Positions 8,762 to 17,068 of a DNA stretch of 58,928 bases are shown here, piece after piece (position 1 is the stretch's first letter; the number at the start of each line of letters is the position of its first letter). The notes under the pieces were generated by a model. It was not told the DNA's origin and searched no databases. It saw nothing but the letters and a program-made list of their open reading frames with translations. This DNA comes from Ligilactobacillus salitolerans (GTDB lineage: Bacteria; Bacillota; Bacilli; Lactobacillales; Lactobacillaceae), in the NCBI RefSeq assembly GCF_003864415.1, contig NZ_BFFP01000010.1:1-58928 (forward strand). Direction: 5' to 3'. The position numbers and the translations under genes are program-made.

Positions 8762-9658
8762 TTAATGCCAGTATCTGCGGTAGCCAGCATATTCAGCGGC
8801 AAATTTTGGTTCTGTAAGAGCCGCAATGTCAACTTTTTTACCCGGAGTCCGCGACTCGATCATCTGACCGTTGCCGATGTACATACCGACATGGTGAACA
8901 TTACCAGTGCCATGCTCATAGGCGAAGAAAATCAAATCACCGGGTTTAATTTCCGAAACATCGATCGGATCGCCATTGACCTGCTGGTCATCTGCGTCAC
9001 GGGGAAGAATAATTCCTAGCGCACGGTGTAAGCCGCAGACTAAACCAGAGCAGTCATACCCATAGGCACTGATCCCGCCCCAAAGATAGCGCATCCCTAA
9101 GAATTGTTTGCCGATGTTGACCATCGTTTCGCCGTCGTTTGCACCGACCAAGTCAGCGGGGACCTTGACCGCTTCTGCGTCAATATAGCCGATACCAAGC
9201 GGGGTTGCCACTTGAATCTTACCGTTTTCTTCAGCCAGCTTTTCCAAATCAGTGCCAAGGCTTAATTCAGCCAGCGGCTTGTTTTGTGCGTCAGAGAGGA
9301 TGGCGGTTTTAACCTTGATAGTCACTTGGCTTTTGGCCGTCTCTTGTTCTGGAATAGCCGGGCCCAGTGAAGCACTTGGAATCCAGCCGGGATAGCCCAA
9401 TTTATTCTTGTGGGTCGGTTGATTCAAAACGATAACTTTGATCCAGCCATCCTCTTTATTTTCCACCACAACTTCATCATTGAACAGCAGCTGGCTGTCG
9501 ATCATATCGTCATCACAGAGCTGGATAGTTTCTTGATCGGACATGCCCGCGACCCAACCCTTAGCATCACCTTGCAGGATTTTTTGGTCAACTTCACGTG
9601 GTGCATCTTTTGTACGCCATAGATTGGCAACAGGTACTTTTACTCTCAGTTTCTCCAT
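8762..9658 (-). CDS. NlpC/P60 muropeptide endopeptidase with SH3 domains (YkfC-like)
   Basis: The 298-residue protein has no signal peptide. Two bacterial SH3-like domains (about 1-100 and 110-165) precede an NlpC/P60 domain (about 172-298). The catalytic Cys lies in YDCSG (C203) and the His in HHVGMYIGNG (H256). The ISAYGYDCSGLV block and the LPRDADDQ block are those of YkfC-type gamma-D-glutamyl-L-diamino-acid endopeptidases, which cut recycled murein peptides in the cytoplasm. It lies 28 bases after hicD, with no terminator between them, so it is probably the third gene of the Leu T-box operon. The ribosome site (AAGGGA) is about 12 bases from the ATG, longer than ideal. Confidence 0.85.
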   Translation of the reverse strand: MEKLRVKVPVANLWRTKDAPREVDQKILQGDAKGWVAGMSDQETIQLCDDDMIDSQLLFNDEVVVENKEDGWIKVIVLNQPTHKNKLGYPGWIPSASLGPAIPEQETAKSQVTIKVKTAILSDAQNKPLAELSLGTDLEKLAEENGKIQVATPLGIGYIDAEAVKVPADLVGANDGETMVNIGKQFLGMRYLWGGISAYGYDCSGLVCGLHRALGIILPRDADDQQVNGDPIDVSEIKPGDLIFFAYEHGTGNVHHVGMYIGNGQMIESRTPGKKVDIAALTEPKFAAEYAGYRRYWH

Positions 9659-9686
9659 CGGTTCTTATGATCCCTTCGTGCAACTG

Positions 9687-10625
9687 TCAGCTTTGATCTT
9701 GCGCAATTGTCTCGGCAAATTTTTGCTTGATAAAATCAGCTGACAGCTGTAATTTTTCTTTTTCATCTTCAGTTAAGTCTAACTGAATTTTTTCCTCTAT
9801 ACCGTTTTTACCAATAATTGCGGGATATGACAAGTAAGTTGCATATTCTGCGCGATAATTCGAGACTGGCAGTTCACTGTGGGCATCGCCAATGATGTCT
9901 TTGGCCAAATGAACCGCTGCGGCCGAGATCCCGTAGTTAGTGCAGTGCTTGCCTTTTAGAACAACAAATCCTCCATCCCGTGCGACTTGGTCAAGCGTGC
10001 TCAGCGAAATATCTTTTTGCGGTGCGATCTCGCTGATCGAATGTCCTAGAGCACGCACCGTGGACCAGGCGGTGAACTGCGAGTTGCCGTGTTCGCCCAA
10101 ATTATAGCCGGAAACCGAACGCGGGTCTAATTTGAGCTCGCCAGCTACTGCGCGTTTCATCCGTGCTGAATCTAATAGGGTACCTGTTCCGATGACCTGG
10201 TTTTTGGGCAAATCAGTATACTTCTGGTATAGGGCAGTGATCACGTCACAGGGGTTGGTGATCACGATCAAAACGCCGTTAAAGCCGGAAGCTTTGATTT
10301 TCGGAGCAACCTCGCGCACTGCCGCGCTATTGTAGGGCAGCTCAGCAAAACGATCATTGGTTTGATTGTCATTAGCCAGCTGGATATTACCGATCGAGGA
10401 AAAGACTACGTCTGCATCGGCTAGCGCAGAGAAGTCATTCACGATGATCTTAGTGTGGTTTTCCAAATTAGCCAAAGCATCTGTGAAGTCCATTGCATCA
10501 GCCTCAACCTTAGCAGTGTCTTGATCGATCAAAACTAATTCATCAGCAATTCCTTGCACGATAATGTGGTGGGCAATGGCGCTGCCCACGTTGCCGATCC
10601 CGATCACACCGATCTTTCTAGCCAT
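9687..10625 (-). CDS. hicD: L-2-hydroxyisocaproate dehydrogenase, copy 1
   Basis: This NAD-dependent enzyme interconverts branched-chain 2-keto acids and L-2-hydroxy acids (the lactate dehydrogenase fold; close to Weissella L-HicDH). Visible features are the GxGNVGS nucleotide loop at residues 8-14, Asp ending beta-2 (VLIDQD, favouring NAD), NPCDVITAL, TLLDSARMKR with the substrate-binding Arg, and GEHGNSQF with the catalytic His. The length of 312 is standard. It starts after AGGAGG and lies 27 bases behind ilvE in the Leu T-box operon. A paralogue is at 19002-19976. Confidence 0.92.
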   Translation of the reverse strand: MARKIGVIGIGNVGSAIAHHIIVQGIADELVLIDQDTAKVEADAMDFTDALANLENHTKIIVNDFSALADADVVFSSIGNIQLANDNQTNDRFAELPYNSAAVREVAPKIKASGFNGVLIVITNPCDVITALYQKYTDLPKNQVIGTGTLLDSARMKRAVAGELKLDPRSVSGYNLGEHGNSQFTAWSTVRALGHSISEIAPQKDISLSTLDQVARDGGFVVLKGKHCTNYGISAAAVHLAKDIIGDAHSELPVSNYRAEYATYLSYPAIIGKNGIEEKIQLDLTEDEKEKLQLSADFIKQKFAETIAQDQS

Positions 10626-10652
10626 TTATTGTTACCTCCTCTAGCAAATGCC

Positions 10653-11678
10653 TTAGTCGATAGTTTGAACCCAACCTTCTGGAGCTGGAGCATCGCCGTA
10701 TTGAATAGCGATCAATTCATTATAAAGCTTGGTTGTCACAGGGCCTGTCTTTTCTTCATCATAAAAGACGTGCTTTTTTCCCTGGTAAGTGATCGAGCCG
10801 ACAGGTGAAATGACTGCAGCAGTACCCATCGCACCGGCTTCAGCGAATTTGTCGATATCGGCGAATTCAATTTGTGTTTCGATCGGATTCAAGCCTTGAC
10901 GTTCTGCGACCTCTAAGAGTGAACGCTTAGTGATCGATGGGAGGATCGAGCGTGACTTAGGTGTGACAAACTGCCCTTCTTCAGTGATCCCGAAGAAGTT
11001 GGCTCCGCCGAATTCATCAATGTACTTATGTTCACGCGGATCAAGGAACAAGCAGTCAGCGTAGCCGTCTTTATGTGCTTGAATTGAAGCAATCAGGCTG
11101 CTGGCATAGTTGCCGGAGGTTTTGGCACTCCCAGTTCCAGCGTACGCTGCGCGATCGTACTCACTGACCGTGTAAGCTGCTGGATTGAGCCCGTTGACAT
11201 ACGCCCCTACCGGAGTTGCATAGACGTGGTATGTATATTCAGTAGCCGGTTGCACCCCAACGACAGTACTTGTCCCAATCAAGAAAGGACGAATGTAAAG
11301 CGTCGCGCCGCTTTCGTATGGGGGAACGAATTCTTCGTTAGCTTTGACGATTTGTTTGATAGAATCAAGAAAGTCATCAACCGGGTAGGCTTCCATGCCA
11401 AGGCGGGCAGCGGAGTTCGCCAGTCTTTGACCGTTTAGTTCCGGACGGAACAGGTTGATCTTGCCGTCCTTGCGCCGGTATGCCTTCAAGCCTTCGAAAA
11501 CTTCTTGCCCATAGTGCAGGACTTCAGAGGCTTCTGAGAGTTCAATGGTTGATTTCTCTGTCAAATGGCCTTTTTCCCATTTGCCGTCTTTAAATTTAGC
11601 TTCAAAGCTGTATGGGAGATCGTGGTATTCAAAACCCAAGTTATTCCAATCCATATCTGCTGCTTTTTCTTTCATCAT
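10653..11678 (-). CDS. ilvE: Branched-chain aminotransferase, copy 1
   Basis: A PLP enzyme of fold type IV that transfers amino groups between Leu/Ile/Val and 2-oxoglutarate. The PLP lysine is in AKTSGNYASS. LHYGQEVFEGLKAYR and DEFGGANFF are BCAT signatures. I place the start at 11678 (6 bases after AGGAGG). ATG 11675 is equally possible (9 bases), and the longer open frame upstream is leader RNA. It is the first gene of the T-box operon ilvE-hicD-nlpC. It is about 80 percent identical by eye to the copy at 19996-21042. Confidence 0.93.
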   Translation of the reverse strand: MMKEKAADMDWNNLGFEYHDLPYSFEAKFKDGKWEKGHLTEKSTIELSEASEVLHYGQEVFEGLKAYRRKDGKINLFRPELNGQRLANSAARLGMEAYPVDDFLDSIKQIVKANEEFVPPYESGATLYIRPFLIGTSTVVGVQPATEYTYHVYATPVGAYVNGLNPAAYTVSEYDRAAYAGTGSAKTSGNYASSLIASIQAHKDGYADCLFLDPREHKYIDEFGGANFFGITEEGQFVTPKSRSILPSITKRSLLEVAERQGLNPIETQIEFADIDKFAEAGAMGTAAVISPVGSITYQGKKHVFYDEEKTGPVTTKLYNELIAIQYGDAPAPEGWVQTID

Positions 11679-11733
11679 CAACATCCTCCTTTTGATAGTA
11701 GAACAAGGTAAATTTATAAAAATCAACAACGAT

Positions 11734-12000
11734 AAAAAAACGCCCTAAGAGGTCTGAGACCTGATAGGGCGTTTCCACGGTACCACCTATTGTTTCTCAT
11801 TGCTGATCCAATGAGCTCGGTACAATTAATCATTAATTGCATTCCCAATAATGGTGGGGCAAGCCAGCAAAGGCTAATATCACTTTTGCCGCGTCGAAGG
11901 TGAGTGGTCTTTATTTAGCCATACCTCCTTTCAGCAAGCGGAGGCTCTCTAAAAAGCCGAAATAAAAACGATCCTTGTCAAAGCGTTTTTCATCGTTGTT
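11734..12000 (-). promoter_or_regulatory. T-box leader, probable Leu (CTC) specifier
   Basis: Read on the minus strand. A Stem I region has a distal loop of the GCTTGCTGAAAG type. The lower stem AAGG/CCTT closes a specifier loop in which CTC (11904-11902) is followed by A and then the stem, the usual layout. The T-box AGGTGGTACCGTGG lies at about 11776-11787. A terminator (CGCCCTAAGAGGTC / GACCTGATAGGGCG type arms, T7) lies at 11734-11773. UGGU in the antiterminator fits the A73 of tRNA-Leu. Uncharged tRNA should switch the operon on. Confidence 0.85.
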
Positions 12001-12012
12001 TAATTAAAATCT

Positions 12013-12041
12013 AATTTAACGCAGCAGCTATTGGATGTCAA
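12013..12041 (-). promoter_or_regulatory. Promoter of the Leu T-box operon
   Basis: On the minus strand TTGACA (12041-12036) and TAAATT (12018-12013) are 17 bases apart, just upstream of the leader. Confidence 0.6.
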
Positions 12042-12140
12042 CATTTTTTTGCAAAATAAAGTCGGCAGGTCAATAAAAATTGTTCAGAAAAATTTTGTGA
12101 TATAGTATGCAAAAACGAAAAATCGTGCTATACTAATTTC

Positions 12141-12202
12141 AGTGATATTTTTCACATAAATTTCTCTCTCTTGCCTAGCCGGGTCACGGTTAGGCTTTTT
12201 TT
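12141..12202 (+). ncRNA. Candidate small RNA or attenuated leader
   Basis: An extended -10 (TGCTATACT, 12126-12134) is followed by about 62 bases. These contain a small GTGA/TCAC hairpin and end in a strong terminator (GCCTAGCCG / CGGTTAGGC, then T7). The next possible gene starts more than 230 bases downstream, so this is either a standalone RNA or a terminated leader. No known RNA family is recognised. Confidence 0.45.
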
Positions 12203-12437
12203 ATGTTTGAAAAAGACTTTTTTAATGTGTTCTATCTGGAAGTTGATTGTGAACAACGTATCTAATGGGAAAATTACAGTTCAAAATCATCTGCTTTTTG
12301 AATTTTTCTGCAATTAAAGTGGTGGAGGTTATAATGAATTATTGCTGGTGTGTGAAGCCGAGGAGAAAAGATACAATGATATGAAAAAAGACTTGCTGGC
12401 CGATGGTTAGAGCACACTTTGGCTGAGAATCAACTTT
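12203..12437 (+). other. Intergenic stretch with short SD-preceded ORFs
   Basis: GGTGGAGG precedes an ATG at 12334 that opens only 16 codons (stop at 12384). An overlapping frame ends in AEEKRYNDMKKDLLADG before a TAG at about 12410. This looks like the tail of a decayed gene rather than an intact one. Nothing else is recognised. Confidence 0.3.
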
Positions 12438-12635
12438 TTGGGGTCAGAAAGTACTTATTATTTGAGCCTGGGGCTGATAATTGTTATAATTCTCTTAGTT
12501 ACTGTGTGTATTTTGTCATTTTACTCGGGTCGAACCAGCCAAACTTTTCCGCCCAGCCAGCATAATGTGGAAGACAGAAAATTCTGCGGCTCTCCGTTTT
12601 TGTTCTGCCCGGTTATTAATCGAGGTTTTCTATGA
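12438..12635 (+). CDS. Possible small membrane protein, 65 aa
   Basis: A TTG-initiated frame with one hydrophobic segment (about residues 8-30, LGLIIVIILLVTVCILSF). Its TGA overlaps the ATG of the recombinase gene (ATGA). The overlap suggests coupling, but there is no clear ribosome site before the TTG, so the gene is uncertain. Confidence 0.35.
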   Translation: MGSESTYYLSLGLIIVIILLVTVCILSFYSGRTSQTFPPSQHNVEDRKFCGSPFLFCPVINRGFL

Positions 12636-13201
12636 AATATGGGTATATTCGCGTTTCACTTTGCGGCTCTGGCCAGCCTGAACAACTACAGCTTTTAACT
12701 AGTCAAGGTATTTCTAAACAGAGGATCTACATCGACCAAAGTGATGAGATTTCTGAAGATGGGACTTCTTTTGGTCAGCTGCTGGCCGTTCTGCAGCCGA
12801 ATGATGTCTTAGCCGTAACTACTGTTGACCGAATCGCTGATTCAACCAAACAGCTGGTTGAGCTGTGTGATTTATTGCTCGCCAGAGATATTTTTGTCGA
12901 AGTCTTAGATCTTGGGTTGATCGATAAGTCTGGGCGGGGGCAGTTGATCCTAAAAACGCTCAAAAAAGTTGCTCTCATGGAAAAAATTGAGTACCGTGAG
13001 CGTTCGCTGGCCGGTAAAAAGAGGGCCAAGATGCTTAATTCGAATTATCATGAAGGGCGCCCGCCAGCTTTGATCACCGAAGAAAAGCGCCAGGCTTATC
13101 TCTTATTACGTGATTTTACTTATCAGCAAGTTGCTCAAAAGACAGGCTTTTCCGTGTCAACTTTAAAACGAATCAAAAAGAAGATCGAAAACAAGCTGTG
13201 A
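12632..13201 (+). CDS. Serine recombinase (resolvase/invertase type) with altered active site
   Basis: The 189-residue protein has the resolvase layout. An N-terminal catalytic domain has YIRVS (R7, nucleophile S9). A long helix carries ERSLAGKKRAK. A linker with GRPPAL leads to a C-terminal HTH (FTYQQVAQKTGFSVSTLKRI). Residues that carry active-site arginines in gamma-delta resolvase are changed: the DR-x-x-L position is DGTSF (about 43-47) and the DRLGRD motif is DRIADS (66-71). The fold is clear but activity is doubtful. There are no visible res sites or transposase beside it. A GAGG lies 8 bases before the ATG. Confidence 0.75.
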   Translation: MKYGYIRVSLCGSGQPEQLQLLTSQGISKQRIYIDQSDEISEDGTSFGQLLAVLQPNDVLAVTTVDRIADSTKQLVELCDLLLARDIFVEVLDLGLIDKSGRGQLILKTLKKVALMEKIEYRERSLAGKKRAKMLNSNYHEGRPPALITEEKRQAYLLLRDFTYQQVAQKTGFSVSTLKRIKKKIENKL

Positions 13202-13246
13202 ACGCATAATGCAGCCTGAAACTAATTTTGGAGAGTGATCTTATAC

Positions 13247-15349
13247 GTGCATATCATAGAAATTATTATCATATTGGCACTGTTGATCTTGGTGTCAAAT
13301 GTGATCAGCCATTATTTACCCGCGGTCCCATTGAGTTTGATCCAAATCGTCTTGGGGCTGCTGACGTCCTTAAGTGGGCAATTTGAAATTAATTTAACGC
13401 AAGACTGGTTTTTGCTGGTCTTTATTGCACCATTGCTTTATACCGACGGCCGCCGTTTTCCTAAACGCGAACTCTGGCGGATGCGGGTCCCGATTTTTGG
13501 AAATGCAATTTTGCTGGTCTTTTTAACCACGATCGTGGGCGGCTACTTAATTTATCGCTTTATACCGTCGATCCCTCTAGCAGAAGCCTTTGCTTTAGCT
13601 GCGATATTGTCGCCGACTGACCCGATTGCCGTGCAATCCATTGCCAAACGAGCCAAATTGCCGGATAGTGTTCTGCACTTGGTCAGCGGTGAAAGCTTGA
13701 TCAACGATGCTTCCGGCTTGGTTGCATTTAAATATGCTTTAGGTGCTGTTCTAACTGGAACCTTCTCCCTTTCTTCTGCAGCCGGCAACTTTATTTATAT
13801 TAGTATTGTCGGAGTCATCGCAGGTTTTGTCCTATCTCAGCTGCTTGATCTACTTCAAGAACTTCTTTTAAGAAACGGTGTCGACGATGTTGTTTTTCAT
13901 ACCGCGATCCAACTGATCAGTCCCTTCCTAATTTACATTGTAATTGAAGAAGTCTTACACGCCTCTGGTGTGATCGGTGTTGTCGCAGCCGGGGTCACAA
14001 CCCAGTTCGGCAGAACACGTTCCGTGGAATATCGGCCGGAACTTAGGGTCGTTTCTACCACAACTTGGGACGTTTTAAACTATTTACTTAACGGATTTGT
14101 TTTCATGTTGTTGGGGAATGCTTTGCCGACAGCAATGCGCAACGTGATCGAAGGTGAACGTTTCAGCACAACACAGGCGGTTGGCTATGCTTTTTTTGCT
14201 TGGCTAGTGATCTTATCCATTAGGATCATCTGGACTTATGTCTACCAGATTTTTCCAACTAAGAAAAATAAGGGCCAAAAGAAAAAAGGTGCCTTTCGCT
14301 ACGCCTTACTCTCTGGTTTATCTGGTGTCAGAGGTGCCGTGACCATGGCAGGGATCTTATCTTTGCCGTTAAAAATGCCAAGCGGTGCAGGCTTTCCGGA
14401 ACGAGACCTAGTCTTGTTTATTGCTTCAGGGGTTGTGATTTTTAGTTTGATCGCAGCCGTTGTGACCCTGCCGCTTGTTGCTCCAAACGCTGGTCCGATC
14501 GTGACTCGAGGCAGCTCAATTGATGAGGTCAATGAAGAAGAGGAAGATGAAGAGGAACTGCCGCGTTATTTGACAGAAAATGAAGCATATCTGATCATAA
14601 CCCGGACAGCAATTCAACGCCTAAATGAAAAAGTAACCACTAAGAACCAACGAGCAGCATATGAACTCATCCTCGATTATCAGAATTACGAACGGCAGAT
14701 CGAAATGGAGATCAGGGATGATGATCAAGTGGAGACTGCTGTTCAAAATGAAATGACCTTGCGCAGAGTGGGAATCGCTGGTGAACATGAGGCCGTTGAC
14801 AGGCTTTACAAAAATGCTCAGATCAGTGAGGAAGTTTATCAAGAGTCCTTATACCGTCTTGATCAGGAATTAAAGAACGCAGAACGGTTAAGCGGGCGCT
14901 CGAGTTTAAATATCGTGCTCGATTTCCGCCGCATGCGCAGGCTGTTTCATAGGTATTTCCATGTTAGAAGATCTGATAAAGAAACTGAGGATCTACTGAA
15001 AGAGACCCGCTTGGCGGACCGCGAATCAGCCAAGGCAGCCATCAAGGCTTTGTCACGTTTTGTCTCAAATGATAAGGTCGATAATAAAAAAATTAACCGT
15101 AATGCGATCTATCATCTGGTGATCATGTACCGTAACCGGATCGAGCGCATCAAAGGCAAGTCCAACTTTGAGTTTGCCGAGTATCAAAAACAGCGTTCGC
15201 GTTTGCAGATCGTAGCGCTCGGTGCTCAACGAGCTTCAGTGCAATCTATGCTGGAGTCAGGCCGGATCACCCGTAAAGACGCCGTCAAGCTCCGGACATA
15301 TATCAACTATTCGGAAAATGCCTTGACGCTAGGTGTTGGCGGAGATTAA
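13247..15349 (+). CDS. Na+/H+ antiporter, NhaP/CPA1 family
   Basis: About 12 membrane segments fill residues 1-420. They include the CPA1 blocks LSPTDPIAVQSI (the ion-binding Asp region) and SGESLINDASGLVAF, then LLSGLSGVRGAVTMA. A 280-residue charged cytoplasmic tail rich in Glu and Arg follows, as in long bacterial Nhe-type antiporters. It probably exchanges Na+ (or K+) for H+ in pH or salt homeostasis. Two GTG starts are possible: 13235 (only 2 bases from GGAG) and 13247 (13 bases). I prefer 13247 because relatives begin with the same M-H-I-I-E pattern. Confidence 0.88.
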   Translation: MHIIEIIIILALLILVSNVISHYLPAVPLSLIQIVLGLLTSLSGQFEINLTQDWFLLVFIAPLLYTDGRRFPKRELWRMRVPIFGNAILLVFLTTIVGGYLIYRFIPSIPLAEAFALAAILSPTDPIAVQSIAKRAKLPDSVLHLVSGESLINDASGLVAFKYALGAVLTGTFSLSSAAGNFIYISIVGVIAGFVLSQLLDLLQELLLRNGVDDVVFHTAIQLISPFLIYIVIEEVLHASGVIGVVAAGVTTQFGRTRSVEYRPELRVVSTTTWDVLNYLLNGFVFMLLGNALPTAMRNVIEGERFSTTQAVGYAFFAWLVILSIRIIWTYVYQIFPTKKNKGQKKKGAFRYALLSGLSGVRGAVTMAGILSLPLKMPSGAGFPERDLVLFIASGVVIFSLIAAVVTLPLVAPNAGPIVTRGSSIDEVNEEEEDEEELPRYLTENEAYLIITRTAIQRLNEKVTTKNQRAAYELILDYQNYERQIEMEIRDDDQVETAVQNEMTLRRVGIAGEHEAVDRLYKNAQISEEVYQESLYRLDQELKNAERLSGRSSLNIVLDFRRMRRLFHRYFHVRRSDKETEDLLKETRLADRESAKAAIKALSRFVSNDKVDNKKINRNAIYHLVIMYRNRIERIKGKSNFEFAEYQKQRSRLQIVALGAQRASVQSMLESGRITRKDAVKLRTYINYSENALTLGVGGD

Positions 15350-15360
15350 GACATTGTTTC

Positions 15361-15395
15361 AGTGTTGGTGTGTTAAGCACCAGCACTATTTTTTT
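15361..15395 (+). terminator. Terminator of the antiporter gene, overlapping the end of the convergent gene
   Basis: AGTGTTGGTG pairs with CACCAGCACT and is followed by T7. The right arm and T tract lie inside the last codons of the minus-strand CPBP gene. Confidence 0.8.
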
Positions 15396-16137
15396 GCAAA
15401 GATTGGTCTAACAAAATTAAGTAGGTCACGCTGAGAAGCAGGAGCGGCAAAAAAACCAGTAAGGTCATACCCCAATTGGAACTGCCAGCTTGTCTTGGAG
15501 CATCGAGCGGGACCCAATCGAGCAAAAAATGCAGTAAGATCGGCAAGAATAAACCATTGCTTGTGATCCGTAAGGCTGCCAGAAAGACTCCCAGTGCAAA
15601 GGTATAGCAAATTTGCAGAAAAACTGCTGAAGGGTTGGCTCCTAGTAAATTAAAGAGATGGAGTCCCCCAAAAAGCAACGCGGAGTAGACAGATGCCTTG
15701 GTTAATTGATAGTGAGAGCTTTTGTAGGCACCGAGTCCTACGAAGCCGGAAAGAAAAAGACCGCGACAGACCGACTCTTCCAGGATCGCGGCTGCCAGTG
15801 CAACGACAGTACTGATTACTGGGGTTTTTGATTGAAAGACTGCCACGATATGAGCGGGGCTCCCGCCGACGATAAACATGAGCAAGCCTGCGAGTACAGC
15901 CAATCCTCCGGTGATCTGAAGAGGCTTATCAAGATGGATCTTGCTTGATAAAAGTTTGAAAGTTCGAGTAGACAAAAAGAAAATAAAGAGGGCAAAGGAA
16001 GCGATGACGAGGTTAGCGATGCCTTTAAAATCCAAGGAGACATCGTAGAAGAAGAGACTCGCAAAGAAAAACAGCAGAAACAAAATAACTCCCCAATACA
16101 ACTGTCGGCCCCATGACCAGCGATTTTCAAGCAGCAT
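15373..16137 (-). CDS. CPBP-family intramembrane glutamic protease
   Basis: Seven or eight hydrophobic segments over 254 residues. The Abi/CPBP catalytic motifs are present: EESVCR (E120, E121, R125), FGGLH (H160) and HFLLDW. Family members are CAAX-processing-like proteases. Some act in bacteriocin self-immunity or in prenylated/lipid substrate processing. No bacteriocin gene is visible nearby, so the substrate is unknown. It starts after GAAAGGAG. The last five residues (NSAGA) are encoded by the terminator hairpin of the convergent antiporter gene. Confidence 0.85.
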   Translation of the reverse strand: MLLENRWSWGRQLYWGVILFLLFFFASLFFYDVSLDFKGIANLVIASFALFIFFLSTRTFKLLSSKIHLDKPLQITGGLAVLAGLLMFIVGGSPAHIVAVFQSKTPVISTVVALAAAILEESVCRGLFLSGFVGLGAYKSSHYQLTKASVYSALLFGGLHLFNLLGANPSAVFLQICYTFALGVFLAALRITSNGLFLPILLHFLLDWVPLDAPRQAGSSNWGMTLLVFLPLLLLSVTYLILLDQSLQKNSAGA

Positions 16138-16627
16138 GGATCAGACTCCTTTCAAAAATTTAATATCATAATGATATCATTGATACTTCGAAAAGTTTAA
16201 AGTTTTGCCTGCAAAAAGTATTGGATGCCAAAAATTCTCATATTTTTAGGAGAAAACCATAATAAAATCAAACAAAAATAACGCAAGCTGCTAGTTGCAC
16301 GGCTTGCGTTATTTTGCGTTTTTGTCAAAAAAATTTGTGAAGCTATTCATTGAGGCGCTTTTTTTCTCAGCGTTTTACCGAATAAATCTAGACCATTGCT
16401 CTGGTATAAAGTAGCATCACCCCAGGGTTGATGCTAGTTGAGGTCGATGTGATGATCACTAAAGTGAAGTGTAAACATATTTAAAGAAAGCTCTGAGCAG
16501 TGGACTAAGTCGTAAATTGTGAGCGAGTATTCTTCTTTGGATATATCTTCAACTTTAGGGCAGTCACCTGAATACATCTTTTGCTGGCAGCGATTCTTTA
16601 CCTTAGTCAACCTTTAAGAAATACTTA
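16138..16627. other. 490-bp intergenic region with two hairpins
   Basis: It contains the CPBP promoter zone (palindromic ATATCATAATGATAT-like sequence at about 16165-16180). A 12-bp perfect inverted repeat AATAACGCAAGC/GCTTGCGTTATT (16277-16313) can terminate transcripts from either side. A second hairpin TAGCATCA/TGATGCTA (16412-16436) has no assigned role. No gene is supported. Confidence 0.5.
16277..16316. terminator. Bidirectional terminator-like inverted repeat
   Basis: Twelve-base perfect arms around a 13-base loop, flanked by A-rich and T-rich sequence on the two sides. It is probably the end of the mntH-usp transcript. Confidence 0.55.
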
Positions 16628-17068
16628 TTAACGCATGACCAACACAGAAATTGGTGAGTTTTTTGCCATGTAGGCGGCTTGACTTCCAAAATGCCGAGCG
16701 ACGCCTTTTTTGTCGAATGAACCGATGACTAATAGATCAGGTTCGATCTGTGGGATCACTTCGTTGATGATTGTTTTTCCTGGATCGCCTTCAGCAATTA
16801 CAGTTTGGACTTGATTGACTCCCGCGGCTTTGGCTTCTTCTTTATAATCGCGAAGATGTTTTTCTAATTCTCTACGTTCACCGTGAATATAATCATCATC
16901 TAATGCTTGATAAACATTCATTTCATCACTTTCAAGTACAGCAACGATAAATAATTCAGCGTCATTTTCTTTGGCATAGTTGATTGCATATTGGAAGGCT
17001 AATTGGGCATCGTGCGAGTCGTCAGTACCTACTAGAATTCGTTCAAACTTAGTCTTATCTTCTGCCAT
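16628..17068 (-). CDS. Universal stress protein (UspA family)
   Basis: The single-domain 146-residue protein opens with ERILVGTDDSHDA and ends with IGSFDKKGVARHFGSQA and SPISVLVMR. This is the normal Usp alpha/beta fold. The usual ATP-binding G-x2-G-x9-G(S/T) signature is only partly kept (GSFDKKG ... FGSQA), so nucleotide binding is uncertain. Its ATG overlaps the stop of mntH (TAATG), with an AAGGGGG site inside the mntH end, which implies coupled translation. This mntH-usp pairing suggests a role in metal or acid stress. Confidence 0.9.
   Translation of the reverse strand: MAEDKTKFERILVGTDDSHDAQLAFQYAINYAKENDAELFIVAVLESDEMNVYQALDDDYIHGERRELEKHLRDYKEEAKAAGVNQVQTVIAEGDPGKTIINEVIPQIEPDLLVIGSFDKKGVARHFGSQAAYMAKNSPISVLVMR

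Noticed and set aside
11734-12000. tRNA gene
   Set aside because: Stem-loop sequences suggested RNA, but the T-box core and terminator identify a leader. No cloverleaf was found anywhere in the window.
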